From: Lachnospiraceae bacterium
GTDB lineage: Bacteria > Bacillota > Clostridia > Lachnospirales > Lachnospiraceae
Direction: 5' to 3'
NCBI GenBank assembly: GCA_014239155.1
Contig: JAAZZQ010000060.1
Location: 186,001 to 250,000, forward strand
DNA: 64,000 nt
Below, in pieces: positions 30,173 through 39,536 of this stretch. Within the stretch, counting starts at the first letter, position 1. Each line of letters starts with the position of its first letter. The notes beneath the pieces are model-generated. The model saw only the letters and a list, made by a program, of their open reading frames with translations. It did no database searches and was not told the DNA's origin. A program made the translations under genes and the position numbers.

Positions 30173-31561
30173 ATGCCTAAAAAGGGAACAAGGGCGAAAC
30201 TGTTGGTCAGTGATGACAAAAAAGTATGTAAAGCCATACATCAGTATAGCAAGGGGAAAATCAGCAGTGAAAATATGGATGTACTCATGGAAATAGGACA
30301 TGGGTGTATGGTGACAAAAAATTATATATATCAAAGATATGGAGGTATTAAAAGCCTTGAAAAGTTATATCCTGGCTATGTTATAGAAGCAGAGGTAAGG
30401 GAAGCAGGATTTCGAGAAAAAATAGGGCTTCCAAGTGTGTATTTTTCCGCAGCTATGGATAGAGCACTAGGAGATATTAGAATTATGTGGGCACAAGTGA
30501 AAAGTGGAATTAATGATGCAGCCAGCAAAAATGAAAGATTTTCACCGGAAGATAGGCATTATATTCGTTTTGCAATTAAAGTAAGCGGATGCTTTGAAAA
30601 TATACTAAATGGAAAACCAGTGTCAGTGCCAAAGGAGATGCAGCCTAGATATAATAAAATTTTAATGGAACTTGGTGAGGAAAGCGAGCAGCGTGTCAGA
30701 GATCTCAATAGATTTGTATGTAGACAAGCTAGAAAGAGATTACGCAAGCAACATACAGATAATGAAACATATTTTGCCGTAAAAATGAAAGGGTACAAAT
30801 ATGGGGAGTTAGACGGAAAACATGGAATATTTCTTACGACAAAAGTGAGCAGGAAAAGAATGTTTATACCACTGACTGACACAAACGTATATGACAGGAC
30901 GCTCGACATAAAATTAAACACACAAAAGAGAAGCATAGAAATAATTGTACCACTTTTTGTAAATGTAAAACAACATGAAGACTATACAAATGAAATAGGT
31001 ATTTCACTTGGTTTGTGGAATATGATTACGACAAGCACTGGAAATGTATACGGAAGTGAATTTGGAAAAATGCAAAATGAAATTTCCATGTATGTACTGA
31101 AGGAAATGAGTCAAAACGGAAAAGTAAAAACATCTGATACAAAAAAATATATAGCACATAAGGCAAAAATGGATGCAGCACTTAAAAACTATGTGAATAT
31201 GGAGATAAATAGAATGCTAGGAAATGAAAAAACCAAAGTAGTTTATATGGCAAAGCTTCCACGTAATCCCGGTATGTCTATGAAAGGGACAGGTGATACT
31301 TATTTCCTTAGAATGTGGAAGAAGGGGTTTGTGACTGAAAGGATACAGTGGAAATGTCGAGAGAACGATATCAGACTTATAGAAGTGGTTGGAAAGGGAA
31401 TTGGTACAGATTGTAGTGTTTGTGGGCAGAAGGGGTATATCGAAGATGAAAACTTTAAATGTCCAGTCTGTGGTTTTAATGAAAATAAAAAGGTAAATGG
31501 AGCAAGAAATGCTCTGAATAGAGGGAAAACAGGAAAACAACTTAACAAGAAATTGCCATAG
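30173..31561 (+). CDS. TnpB/OrfB-like Zn-ribbon protein, apparently nuclease-dead
   Basis: C-terminal 'CSVCGQKGYIEDENFKCPVCGFNENKKVNGARNALNRG' aligns to the TnpB Zn ribbon + RuvC-III; 'EIGISLGLWNMITTSTGNVYG' aligns to RuvC-I with D to S. Confidence 0.7.
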   Translation: MPKKGTRAKLLVSDDKKVCKAIHQYSKGKISSENMDVLMEIGHGCMVTKNYIYQRYGGIKSLEKLYPGYVIEAEVREAGFREKIGLPSVYFSAAMDRALGDIRIMWAQVKSGINDAASKNERFSPEDRHYIRFAIKVSGCFENILNGKPVSVPKEMQPRYNKILMELGEESEQRVRDLNRFVCRQARKRLRKQHTDNETYFAVKMKGYKYGELDGKHGIFLTTKVSRKRMFIPLTDTNVYDRTLDIKLNTQKRSIEIIVPLFVNVKQHEDYTNEIGISLGLWNMITTSTGNVYGSEFGKMQNEISMYVLKEMSQNGKVKTSDTKKYIAHKAKMDAALKNYVNMEINRMLGNEKTKVVYMAKLPRNPGMSMKGTGDTYFLRMWKKGFVTERIQWKCRENDIRLIEVVGKGIGTDCSVCGQKGYIEDENFKCPVCGFNENKKVNGARNALNRGKTGKQLNKKLP

Positions 31562-31820
31562 AACAAATACAAGGAGATTACACAAAAAAATAAATGGTCA
31601 AACGATACATCTGGAAGATAAACCGATTGGAAAGTCTGGTTTTACTGCAAGTAGATTTGCGTTAGCAAAAACAATGCAGACTGTGGCAGATGGTATCTTG
31701 ATATAAAAAATTAAAAGGCATTGGGGATATACAAAAACAGGTATGCCTGTGTCTTGTGAACTTAGATTTTCAATAGATAAAATTAAGAGTAGCAGGACAC
31801 GAAGCTGAATCAATTGATTT

Positions 31821-31899
31821 GGTACCACTTTGAAAGGTGGCTGTGGTTCCCTATTTATCCACTGCATAGCGCATAGCGCTCAAATGCTGTGCGCGGATA
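31821..31899 (+). ncRNA. Candidate structured RNA downstream of the TnpB-like gene
   Basis: Hairpin GGTACCAC/GTGGTTCC (31821-31850), then TATCC/GGATA enclosing GCGCATAGC/GCTGTGCGC (31856-31899). Confidence 0.4.
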
Positions 31900-31948
31900 T
31901 TGCAGGAATGATTTATTAGGAAGTTAAGAGCATGTAGAAAGGTAACAA

Positions 31949-34516
31949 TTGTTATTAGATGATAGAAGAATCCGTAGAGGGGAAGAGCTTATGAGGAAAT
32001 CGCAGAAGAAAGAAATACTTGATATTTTAAATAGTCTGCAAAAGGCTCATGAAGAAATAAGACAAGCACTGACAGGGCAAAATCATATGCTTGCTCAAAA
32101 TATGCTTACGCAATGCCAGACAGCAGCAGTATCTCTTGGAGAGACAATTGAGAGATTGGAAGGTGAGGGACATATTACAGTGTCCTTTTTTGAAGAATAC
32201 TGCGAACTGCTGTTTAAAATTTATGAGGATATCAATAAGGGAAATATAAATAAAAACAAAGATTATAAGATGTTGCGCAAGCAACTTGTAAAAATAGAGA
32301 ACAGTATAAAGAATGATATTGTTGTAAAAAAAGAGATTGTATTTTTTCCTTACAAAGCGTCTATGTGGGACAGCTTAGAGAGTATTTATTTTGCGGTAAA
32401 GGCAGATCTGGACTGCAATGCATATTGTGTTCCAATTCCTTATTACGATTTGTGTCCAGATCATAGTCTTGGTCAGATGCATTATGAGGGATATAACTAT
32501 CCAAAAAATATAGAGATTATCGACTGGCAAAAATATGATTTTGAGAATAGAAAACCAGATATTATCTACATACACAATCCTTATGACGACTGGAATCTCG
32601 TCACAAGTATTCATCCAAGATTTTATTCGGCAAACCTTAAAAAATATACAGACTGTCTTGTATATGTACCATATTATAGCACAACAGGCGGCATGAGTGA
32701 GGGACAAAGGACGCTTCCTGTATATTTTAATGCGGATTACATTGTGACACAGGCACCAATGTTTCGAGATTACTTTGACGAAAGAATACCTAACAAGAAG
32801 TTTCTGCCGTTTGGTAGCCCTAAGTTTGACAGAATTATTAATAAATGTAAGAATCCGCCAGAACCACCGGCAGAGTGGAAAAAGAAAATGGAAGGACGAA
32901 AGGTATATTTCTATAATACTAGTATTGGTGGAATGCTTGATAACACAGAAAATTTTTTAAAGAAAATGCAATATGTATTTTCTTGTTTTAAGGATAGAAG
33001 AGATGTCTGCTTATTATGGCGGCCGCATCCATTGTTAGAATCGACATTTGATTCTATACGCCCACAGTATAAGAAAAGATATGAAAGTTTAAAAAGTGAA
33101 TTTGTATCATGGAATTTTGGAATACTTGATGAGACTTCCGATATTGCAAATGCAATTGCATTAAGTGACATATATATTGGTGATGGAGGGACATCCGTTA
33201 CCTCACTTTTCGGATTAGTCGGAAAGCCAATATTTATATTGAACAATCACCTACATAGTGAGCCAAAGGAAGATAGCTGGAGAGGGGAAATCTATCTAAA
33301 TATAAACCCTTTTGAACAGGATCAATGGCTTATCACACAGGGAAATAGGCTTTATAAGTCAGAACCGTTTGCTTATGATTATAAGTATTGTTTTGACTTG
33401 TCTAATTATATTGGTCCATATTACTCAATTATTTTGGAGATAAATGGAAAAAAATATGCTTGTCCAGGAGATGCACAACATATCCTTGTACTTGGAGAAA
33501 ACGGAATTGAAAAAAGAATAGAATTAGAAAAGAAAACTGCAAAGAACGGTGCATTTTGTACAGCATATAAATATAAAAAATATTTGCTCCTTATTCCTTT
33601 TAACTATCCTGCTTTGGTATTGTATGATACCCAAACCGAAAAAATTATATATTTGCCAGAACACATTGATATTTTCATAAGAAAAGATGAAAAAGGTCAA
33701 ACAATTATAGGTGGTGTATGGATTTATAAAGATTTCCTTTATATAGCTTCTCCAACAGACAATTATGTATATAAATTAGATATAGAGAGTGAAATTTCAC
33801 AGATATTAGAAATTCCGGTGGAAGGTTGGCAGGGATGCGCGATACTAATGGAATATGAAGGGGATTTTTGGTTGATGCCATACAAGGGAAAAGTGGTTCT
33901 TAGATGGAATATTGACAGGAATGAAATAAAAGAATACACAGATTTTCCAGAAGACTATAAATGTGTAAATAAATTGTATGGATATGAATGTGATGAATTA
34001 CCATTTGGTACACCTGCATTTTACAAAAATAAAGTTTACTTGCCTCCGCTTTTTGGGAATATGTATTTGAAATTGAATATGGATACAGGAAAAATAACAA
34101 AATGGCAACCGTTATTTGAGGAAGGTGCAGGAGAAGAATATTACTACACAACTGTAAATGGATTTTTCCTTTGGCATACTCCACAACAAAAAAAAGGAAA
34201 TTTGAAACTATATTCATATCCGAATCGTAAATTGTATGACATTAATCCTGAAACAGATGCGTGCAAAGAAATATCAGTCAAATTTGACCTTGATGAATTA
34301 AAGGCAAATGAACATGGATTTGGTGAATATTCTGAATGGATAGGGTATATATGCCTTGAAAATGCATTTAATTCTCTTACGAATTTTCTTGATGGAAAAA
34401 TTAGAGGAAAAAAGTTTGATAGAGTAACACAGATAGCTACATATCAAAAGATAGCAGCAAATAATGATGGAAGCTGTGGGGAGAAAATACATAAGTTTAT
34501 AAAAGATCTTGTATAA
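31949..34516 (+). CDS. CDP-glycerol glycerophosphotransferase-like GT-B protein with extra C-terminal domain
   Basis: 'VCLLWRPHPLLEST', 'ALSDIYIGDGGTSVTSLFGLVGKPIFILNN'; followed by a ~350-aa repeat-rich region suggestive of a beta-propeller. Confidence 0.6.
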   Translation: MLLDDRRIRRGEELMRKSQKKEILDILNSLQKAHEEIRQALTGQNHMLAQNMLTQCQTAAVSLGETIERLEGEGHITVSFFEEYCELLFKIYEDINKGNINKNKDYKMLRKQLVKIENSIKNDIVVKKEIVFFPYKASMWDSLESIYFAVKADLDCNAYCVPIPYYDLCPDHSLGQMHYEGYNYPKNIEIIDWQKYDFENRKPDIIYIHNPYDDWNLVTSIHPRFYSANLKKYTDCLVYVPYYSTTGGMSEGQRTLPVYFNADYIVTQAPMFRDYFDERIPNKKFLPFGSPKFDRIINKCKNPPEPPAEWKKKMEGRKVYFYNTSIGGMLDNTENFLKKMQYVFSCFKDRRDVCLLWRPHPLLESTFDSIRPQYKKRYESLKSEFVSWNFGILDETSDIANAIALSDIYIGDGGTSVTSLFGLVGKPIFILNNHLHSEPKEDSWRGEIYLNINPFEQDQWLITQGNRLYKSEPFAYDYKYCFDLSNYIGPYYSIILEINGKKYACPGDAQHILVLGENGIEKRIELEKKTAKNGAFCTAYKYKKYLLLIPFNYPALVLYDTQTEKIIYLPEHIDIFIRKDEKGQTIIGGVWIYKDFLYIASPTDNYVYKLDIESEISQILEIPVEGWQGCAILMEYEGDFWLMPYKGKVVLRWNIDRNEIKEYTDFPEDYKCVNKLYGYECDELPFGTPAFYKNKVYLPPLFGNMYLKLNMDTGKITKWQPLFEEGAGEEYYYTTVNGFFLWHTPQQKKGNLKLYSYPNRKLYDINPETDACKEISVKFDLDELKANEHGFGEYSEWIGYICLENAFNSLTNFLDGKIRGKKFDRVTQIATYQKIAANNDGSCGEKIHKFIKDLV

Positions 34517-34586
34517 AAGGCAAGGATGATTGGTACAGGAACAAAGCAATGTTTTCTGTATAAAATAGAAAGCTGTAGGACGCACT

Positions 34587-35936
34587 ATGGGAGACGGGAT
34601 GATAAAGGTAATAACATATGGGACGTTTGATCTGTTACATGAGGGGCATTATAGGTTGTTACAGCGTGCAAAGCAGCTTGGTGATTATCTGATTGTTGGG
34701 GTGACCTCAGAAGAATATGACCAAGCAAGGGGAAAACTTAACGTGATGGATTCCTTGATGACACGAATTGAGAATGTCAAAAAGACTGGTTTTGCAGATG
34801 AAATTATTGTTGAAGAGTCACAAGGTCAGAAGTTTCAGGATATTCAGAAATATGGGATTGATATTTTTACAGTGGGTTCTGACTGGATAGGGCAGTTTGA
34901 TTATTTAAAGGACTACTGCAAGGTAGTGTATCTCGATAGAACAAAAAATATATCAAGTACAATGCTGCGCACTAAAAGAACTTCGATACAGAGAATAGGA
35001 ATTATAGGAACAGGGCGTATAGCAAATCGTTTCATACCAGAAGCAATGCTTGTAAGCGGAGTAAATACACAAAGTGTGTATAATCCACATATTGAAAATG
35101 CACAATTATTTGCAAACAAGTGGGAAATTGATGCATATGAAGATCTGGAAGAATTTTATAATTCATTAGATATTGTATACATAGCATCACCACATGAAAC
35201 ACACTACAAGTATATAAAACAGGCATTAGAACACAAAAAACATGTTTTATGCGAGAAACCGATGTGTCTTTCAAAAGTGCAATCAGAAGAAGTGTTTAAA
35301 CTTGCGATGGAGAAGGATCTAGTTTTATTTGAGGGTATTAAGACAGCATATTGTCCGGGATTTATAAAGTTGCTTGGAATTGCATGTGGCGGGATAATAG
35401 GAAATATTAAGGATGTAGAAGCCTGTTTTACAAAATTGGAAGATGACAATAACAGGGAATTAAAAGACAAAAAATATGGTGGAAGCTTTACAGAACTTGG
35501 AAGCTATTGTCTACTCCCAATTTTGAAAATATATGGTCATGATTATGAGGACATAAGGTTTGAGACAATCTGTGATGCCAATGGAATAGATATTTATACG
35601 AAGGTTTATCTGCGTTATCCAAATGGTCTTGCTACTGCAAAATGCGGACTTGGCGTAAAATCGGAAGGAAAGCTTTTGATATCAGGGACAAGAGGTTATA
35701 TCACAACAGAGGCACCGTGGTGGAAGACAAGTTACTTTGAAATACACCGAGAAAGACCAGATGATGTGGAACGCTTTTCGGAACGGTTTCTTGGAGATGG
35801 GCTTAGATATGAAATAAGTGACCTATTGTCTATGATTAATGGAGATAAAAAAAAGGATTTTAAACTGACAAGAGGCGACAGTGTTGCTATGGCAGGGATT
35901 ATGGAGGCATTTTTGAAGTCGCAGGGAAGGATTTAA
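34587..35936 (+). CDS. Fusion: glycerol-3-phosphate cytidylyltransferase (TagD-like) + Gfo/Idh/MocA oxidoreductase
   Basis: 'VITYGTFDLLHEGHYRLLQRAKQLGDYLIVGV' (HxGH) then 'RIGIIGTGRIANRFIPEA...HVLCEKPMCLS'. Confidence 0.9.
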   Translation: MGDGMIKVITYGTFDLLHEGHYRLLQRAKQLGDYLIVGVTSEEYDQARGKLNVMDSLMTRIENVKKTGFADEIIVEESQGQKFQDIQKYGIDIFTVGSDWIGQFDYLKDYCKVVYLDRTKNISSTMLRTKRTSIQRIGIIGTGRIANRFIPEAMLVSGVNTQSVYNPHIENAQLFANKWEIDAYEDLEEFYNSLDIVYIASPHETHYKYIKQALEHKKHVLCEKPMCLSKVQSEEVFKLAMEKDLVLFEGIKTAYCPGFIKLLGIACGGIIGNIKDVEACFTKLEDDNNRELKDKKYGGSFTELGSYCLLPILKIYGHDYEDIRFETICDANGIDIYTKVYLRYPNGLATAKCGLGVKSEGKLLISGTRGYITTEAPWWKTSYFEIHRERPDDVERFSERFLGDGLRYEISDLLSMINGDKKKDFKLTRGDSVAMAGIMEAFLKSQGRI

Positions 35937-35939
35937 GAC

Positions 35940-36668
35940 ATGAAAATATGGGCACATAGAGGATGCAGTCAGATGTATCCTGAAAATACGTTACTTGCGT
36001 TTGAAAAAGCAATAGAGATACAAGGACTTACAGGAATTGAGCTTGATGTTCAGCTTACAAAAGATGGAGAACTTGTGGTAATCCATGATGAGCGAGTGGA
36101 TAGGACTACGAAAAGTATAGGGTATGTAAGGGACTATACATTGAAGGAATTGAAAAAGCTTGATATATATGCAGGAGAAAATAAGATACAACATATTCCA
36201 ACAATGAAGGAAGTGGTTGATCTAATGGAACCAAATTTGAAATTGGGAATGAAATTAAATATTGAGCTGAAAAACAGTATTTATCCATATCATAGTATGG
36301 AGGAGAAAATTATAGAATTTGTACATAAACGAGGCATCGAGAATTTTGTAGTATATTCGACATTTTATGCGAAATCTTTGGAAAAATTAAAAGAATTAGA
36401 TTCACAGGCAGAACTTGCGATACTTGACAGTAAAGTGTCAGATTGTCTATACAAGTTAAGAGGCGGATGCGGCGCTGTAGCAGTTCATCCGTTTTTATAT
36501 GGAATTGATGTATTATTGGAAGAGTTGAAGGGATATAGAGTGAGAGCATGGATGGGAGGACATCTCTATCCAGAAAAACCAACTGGAACGAGACTTGATT
36601 TGGGTAAGCTGGAGAATCAGGGGATTACAGATATATTTTTAAATGAGCCTGAGAGATATTTAATATAA
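35940..36668 (+). CDS. Glycerophosphodiester phosphodiesterase family protein
   Basis: 'WAHRGCSQMYPENTLLAFEKAIE...GIELDVQLTKDGELVVIHDERVDRTT'. Confidence 0.93.
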   Translation: MKIWAHRGCSQMYPENTLLAFEKAIEIQGLTGIELDVQLTKDGELVVIHDERVDRTTKSIGYVRDYTLKELKKLDIYAGENKIQHIPTMKEVVDLMEPNLKLGMKLNIELKNSIYPYHSMEEKIIEFVHKRGIENFVVYSTFYAKSLEKLKELDSQAELAILDSKVSDCLYKLRGGCGAVAVHPFLYGIDVLLEELKGYRVRAWMGGHLYPEKPTGTRLDLGKLENQGITDIFLNEPERYLI

Positions 36669-36808
36669 TTCAGAGGCGATGAAAGTGACTATTGAGATTA
36701 AATAAAAGGAAATATAAAAAGAGAGTTGAGTACGACTATTTGGTTTGGAGGAAGACAAGTATATTTTTGAATTATATTAATAAAAAGTTTATTATAAAGG
36801 TAAAAAAT

Positions 36809-37864
36809 ATGACAGAATATTATGAAAATAACTTATATAAAACAGAAATTAAAGAAATTGTGAATTATAGTTTACTTGATATATTAAAAGACAAAGTATT
36901 TGTTATTGCAGGTGCAAGAGGAATGATTTGCAGTGAACTGATTGATACAATTATGTATGCTAATTTGAATTATGGATTAAATTGTAAAATTTATGGTATA
37001 GTCAGAAATATGCAGGCAGCTGAATATAGATTTAAAGCATATAAAAAAAGTATATATTTTCAGCTTGTACAGGCGGATATAAACAAAGATGTGATTAATA
37101 TTGACAAAGATGTCGATTTTTTTATACAAGGGGCTAGTAATACACATCCAGTTTATTATTCGATATATCCGATAGATACAATATTAACCAATACTGTTGG
37201 GACAAATCGTATGTTGGAATTTGCTTCAAAACATAGATGCAAAAGATTTTTATTTTTATCTTCTGTTGAGGTGTATGGTGAAAATAGAGGGGATATAGAT
37301 AAATTTACGGAAGGTTATTTGGGATATTTGAATTGTAATACACTTAGGGCTGGCTACTCGGAAGCGAAAAGATTAGGAGAAGCGCTTTGTCAGGCATATA
37401 TAGCTGAAAAGGGATTAGACTGTGTAATACCAAGAATAGCAAGAGCTTATGGGGCGGGTCTTTTAAAGGAAGATTCTAAAGCACTATCGCAATTTATTCA
37501 TAATGCATTAAAAGGTGAAGATATTGTATTAAAAAGTAAAGGGGACCAGTTTTATTCTTATGTTTATATTGCGGATATTGTAAGTGCGCTTTTGTTTCTT
37601 ATTGCAAATGGAAAAACAGGAGAAGCTTATAATTTATCAGGTATCGAATCGGATATTACACTTGCAAAGTTGGCAGACTATATTGCCAACTTTGTTGGGA
37701 CAAGAGTAGTATATGATATTCCTAGTGAACAAGAGGCAGCAGGTTATTCAAAAGCGACGAAGGCTATCTTGGATACTAAGAAAATAGAAAATCTTGGATG
37801 GCATTCGCGTTATTCGATCAGAGAAGGAATAAAACGGACATTGCAAATACAAGGGATTAATTGA
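36809..37864 (+). CDS. NAD-dependent epimerase/dehydratase
   Basis: 'VFVIAGARGMICSEL', 'LSSVEVYGE...GYSEAKRLGE' (YxxxK-like); start 36809 preferred over 36692. Confidence 0.85.
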   Translation: MTEYYENNLYKTEIKEIVNYSLLDILKDKVFVIAGARGMICSELIDTIMYANLNYGLNCKIYGIVRNMQAAEYRFKAYKKSIYFQLVQADINKDVINIDKDVDFFIQGASNTHPVYYSIYPIDTILTNTVGTNRMLEFASKHRCKRFLFLSSVEVYGENRGDIDKFTEGYLGYLNCNTLRAGYSEAKRLGEALCQAYIAEKGLDCVIPRIARAYGAGLLKEDSKALSQFIHNALKGEDIVLKSKGDQFYSYVYIADIVSALLFLIANGKTGEAYNLSGIESDITLAKLADYIANFVGTRVVYDIPSEQEAAGYSKATKAILDTKKIENLGWHSRYSIREGIKRTLQIQGIN

Positions 37865-37874
37865 GGAGTCGCTG

Positions 37875-38576
37875 ATGAATACAGCAATTGTGATAGCCGC
37901 AGGCGTAGGACGTAGAACAGGTCAATGTATACCAAAACAGTTCATTAATGTATTAGATAAGCCTATTATTGTATACACATTAGAAAAGTTTCAAAATTCA
38001 AAAAATATAGACAATATTGAAGTTGTTTGTTTAAGTGGGTGGGAAGAAGTTTTAAAGGTGTATGCTATGCAATATGGTATTGCAAAACTAAAGTGGATTG
38101 TTTCAGGTGGAAATAGCAGTCAAGAATCGATTTACATAGGGTTGAAGAATTTGGGAAGCATTTGTAAAAAAGAGGACATTGTAGTAATTCACGATGGAAT
38201 CAGGCCAATGGTTGATGAGGAGATTATTGATTCCTGTATAGATATATGCCAAAAATACGGAAATGGAATTACCGCACTTCCAGTTTATGAACAAGTTTTT
38301 AAGACATATGATGAGGTTTCATCAAGGGAGTATATTCCAAGAGATCGTTTGAAAATTTTACAGACTCCGCAAGCCTATAAATATCAAGAAATAAGGACAG
38401 CGTATGATGAAGCATTCGCTAAAAAAATAGGCGTTCATATATCATCATATGCAAATACAATGATGACAGAATTGGGAAAAACACTTTATTTTTCTAAAGG
38501 TTCGACTAAAAATATCAAGATTACAACAAAAGATGATATAAAAATATTTAAAGCAATGTTGAGGGCAGAACAATGA
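37875..38576 (+). CDS. IspD/TarI-family cytidylyltransferase
   Basis: 'AIVIAAGVGRRTGQCIPKQFINVLDKPIIVYTLEKF', 'VVIHDGIRPMVDEEIID'. Confidence 0.9.
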   Translation: MNTAIVIAAGVGRRTGQCIPKQFINVLDKPIIVYTLEKFQNSKNIDNIEVVCLSGWEEVLKVYAMQYGIAKLKWIVSGGNSSQESIYIGLKNLGSICKKEDIVVIHDGIRPMVDEEIIDSCIDICQKYGNGITALPVYEQVFKTYDEVSSREYIPRDRLKILQTPQAYKYQEIRTAYDEAFAKKIGVHISSYANTMMTELGKTLYFSKGSTKNIKITTKDDIKIFKAMLRAEQ

Positions 38577-39388
38577 TTGAATTAGATCAAGAGACGCTTC
38601 GTAAACTCCAAATGACAGAATTGGAAATGTTGAAAGAGGTTGACAGAATATGTAAAAAATATAATATTAAATATTCTCTTGATGGTGGTACACTGTTGGG
38701 GGCAATACGACATAAAGGATTTATACCTTGGGATGATGATGCAGATATCGTAATGTTAAGATCTGAATATATCAAATTTTACCAAGCGTGCAAAAAAGTA
38801 TTAGATACTGATAAGTTTTTTTTACAGGATTTTAGAACAGATCCAAACTATCGTTGGGGATATTCTAAGTTACGTAGAAATGGGACCATCTTTTTGCGAG
38901 AAGGCCAAGAACATGGAAGATGGAATCAAGGTGTTTTTATAGATATTTTCGTGTATGACCAAGTACCAGATACATTTATTTTTCGCAGATTGCATTTGCT
39001 AATTTGTTTTTGCATTAGGAAAGGCTTGTATTCAGAAGTTGGAAAGAGAAATGCGGCGAATATATTAGTAAGAAAACTGTATCAAGTACTCAATATTGTT
39101 CCACGTGACAGATGGGTTAGGCAACTTGAAAAAATTGCAGAGATTACAAATAGGAAAAGAACAGAACTTGTTAGGCACATGACATATCCATATAGAAAAG
39201 AATGTCGATATGGATTGCCAAGAGAGTGTTTCGATTCATATATAGATAAGGAGTTTGAGGGACACAATTTCAGAGTATTTAAAAAATATGATCTCTATCT
39301 TTCACATTTGTATGGAGAGTATATGAAACTTCCGCCAGTAGAAAATAGGAAAGCACATTCCGTAAGTGAAATAAAACTAATTCATTAA
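38573..39388 (+). CDS. LicD family protein
   Basis: 'YSLDGGTLLGAIRHKGFIPWDDDADIVMLRSEY'. Confidence 0.93.
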   Translation: MIELDQETLRKLQMTELEMLKEVDRICKKYNIKYSLDGGTLLGAIRHKGFIPWDDDADIVMLRSEYIKFYQACKKVLDTDKFFLQDFRTDPNYRWGYSKLRRNGTIFLREGQEHGRWNQGVFIDIFVYDQVPDTFIFRRLHLLICFCIRKGLYSEVGKRNAANILVRKLYQVLNIVPRDRWVRQLEKIAEITNRKRTELVRHMTYPYRKECRYGLPRECFDSYIDKEFEGHNFRVFKKYDLYLSHLYGEYMKLPPVENRKAHSVSEIKLIH

Positions 39389-39536
39389 AGAAGCAGAGAA
39401 AAGGGAGGCAGCAGGAATTGACTGAATATTCTATGAAATGATGACATAAATGTTGTATTTTTGTTGTATAAGATTGAATGTAGAGGATAAGAATTAATAG
39501 GGTTCTAAAAAAGGATTTTGCAGAATAGGAAAGGTT

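Noticed and set aside
36692-36808. N-terminal extension of the epimerase ORF
   Set aside because: Lys/Arg-rich, no RBS; canonical Rossmann start and RBS fit ATG 36809.
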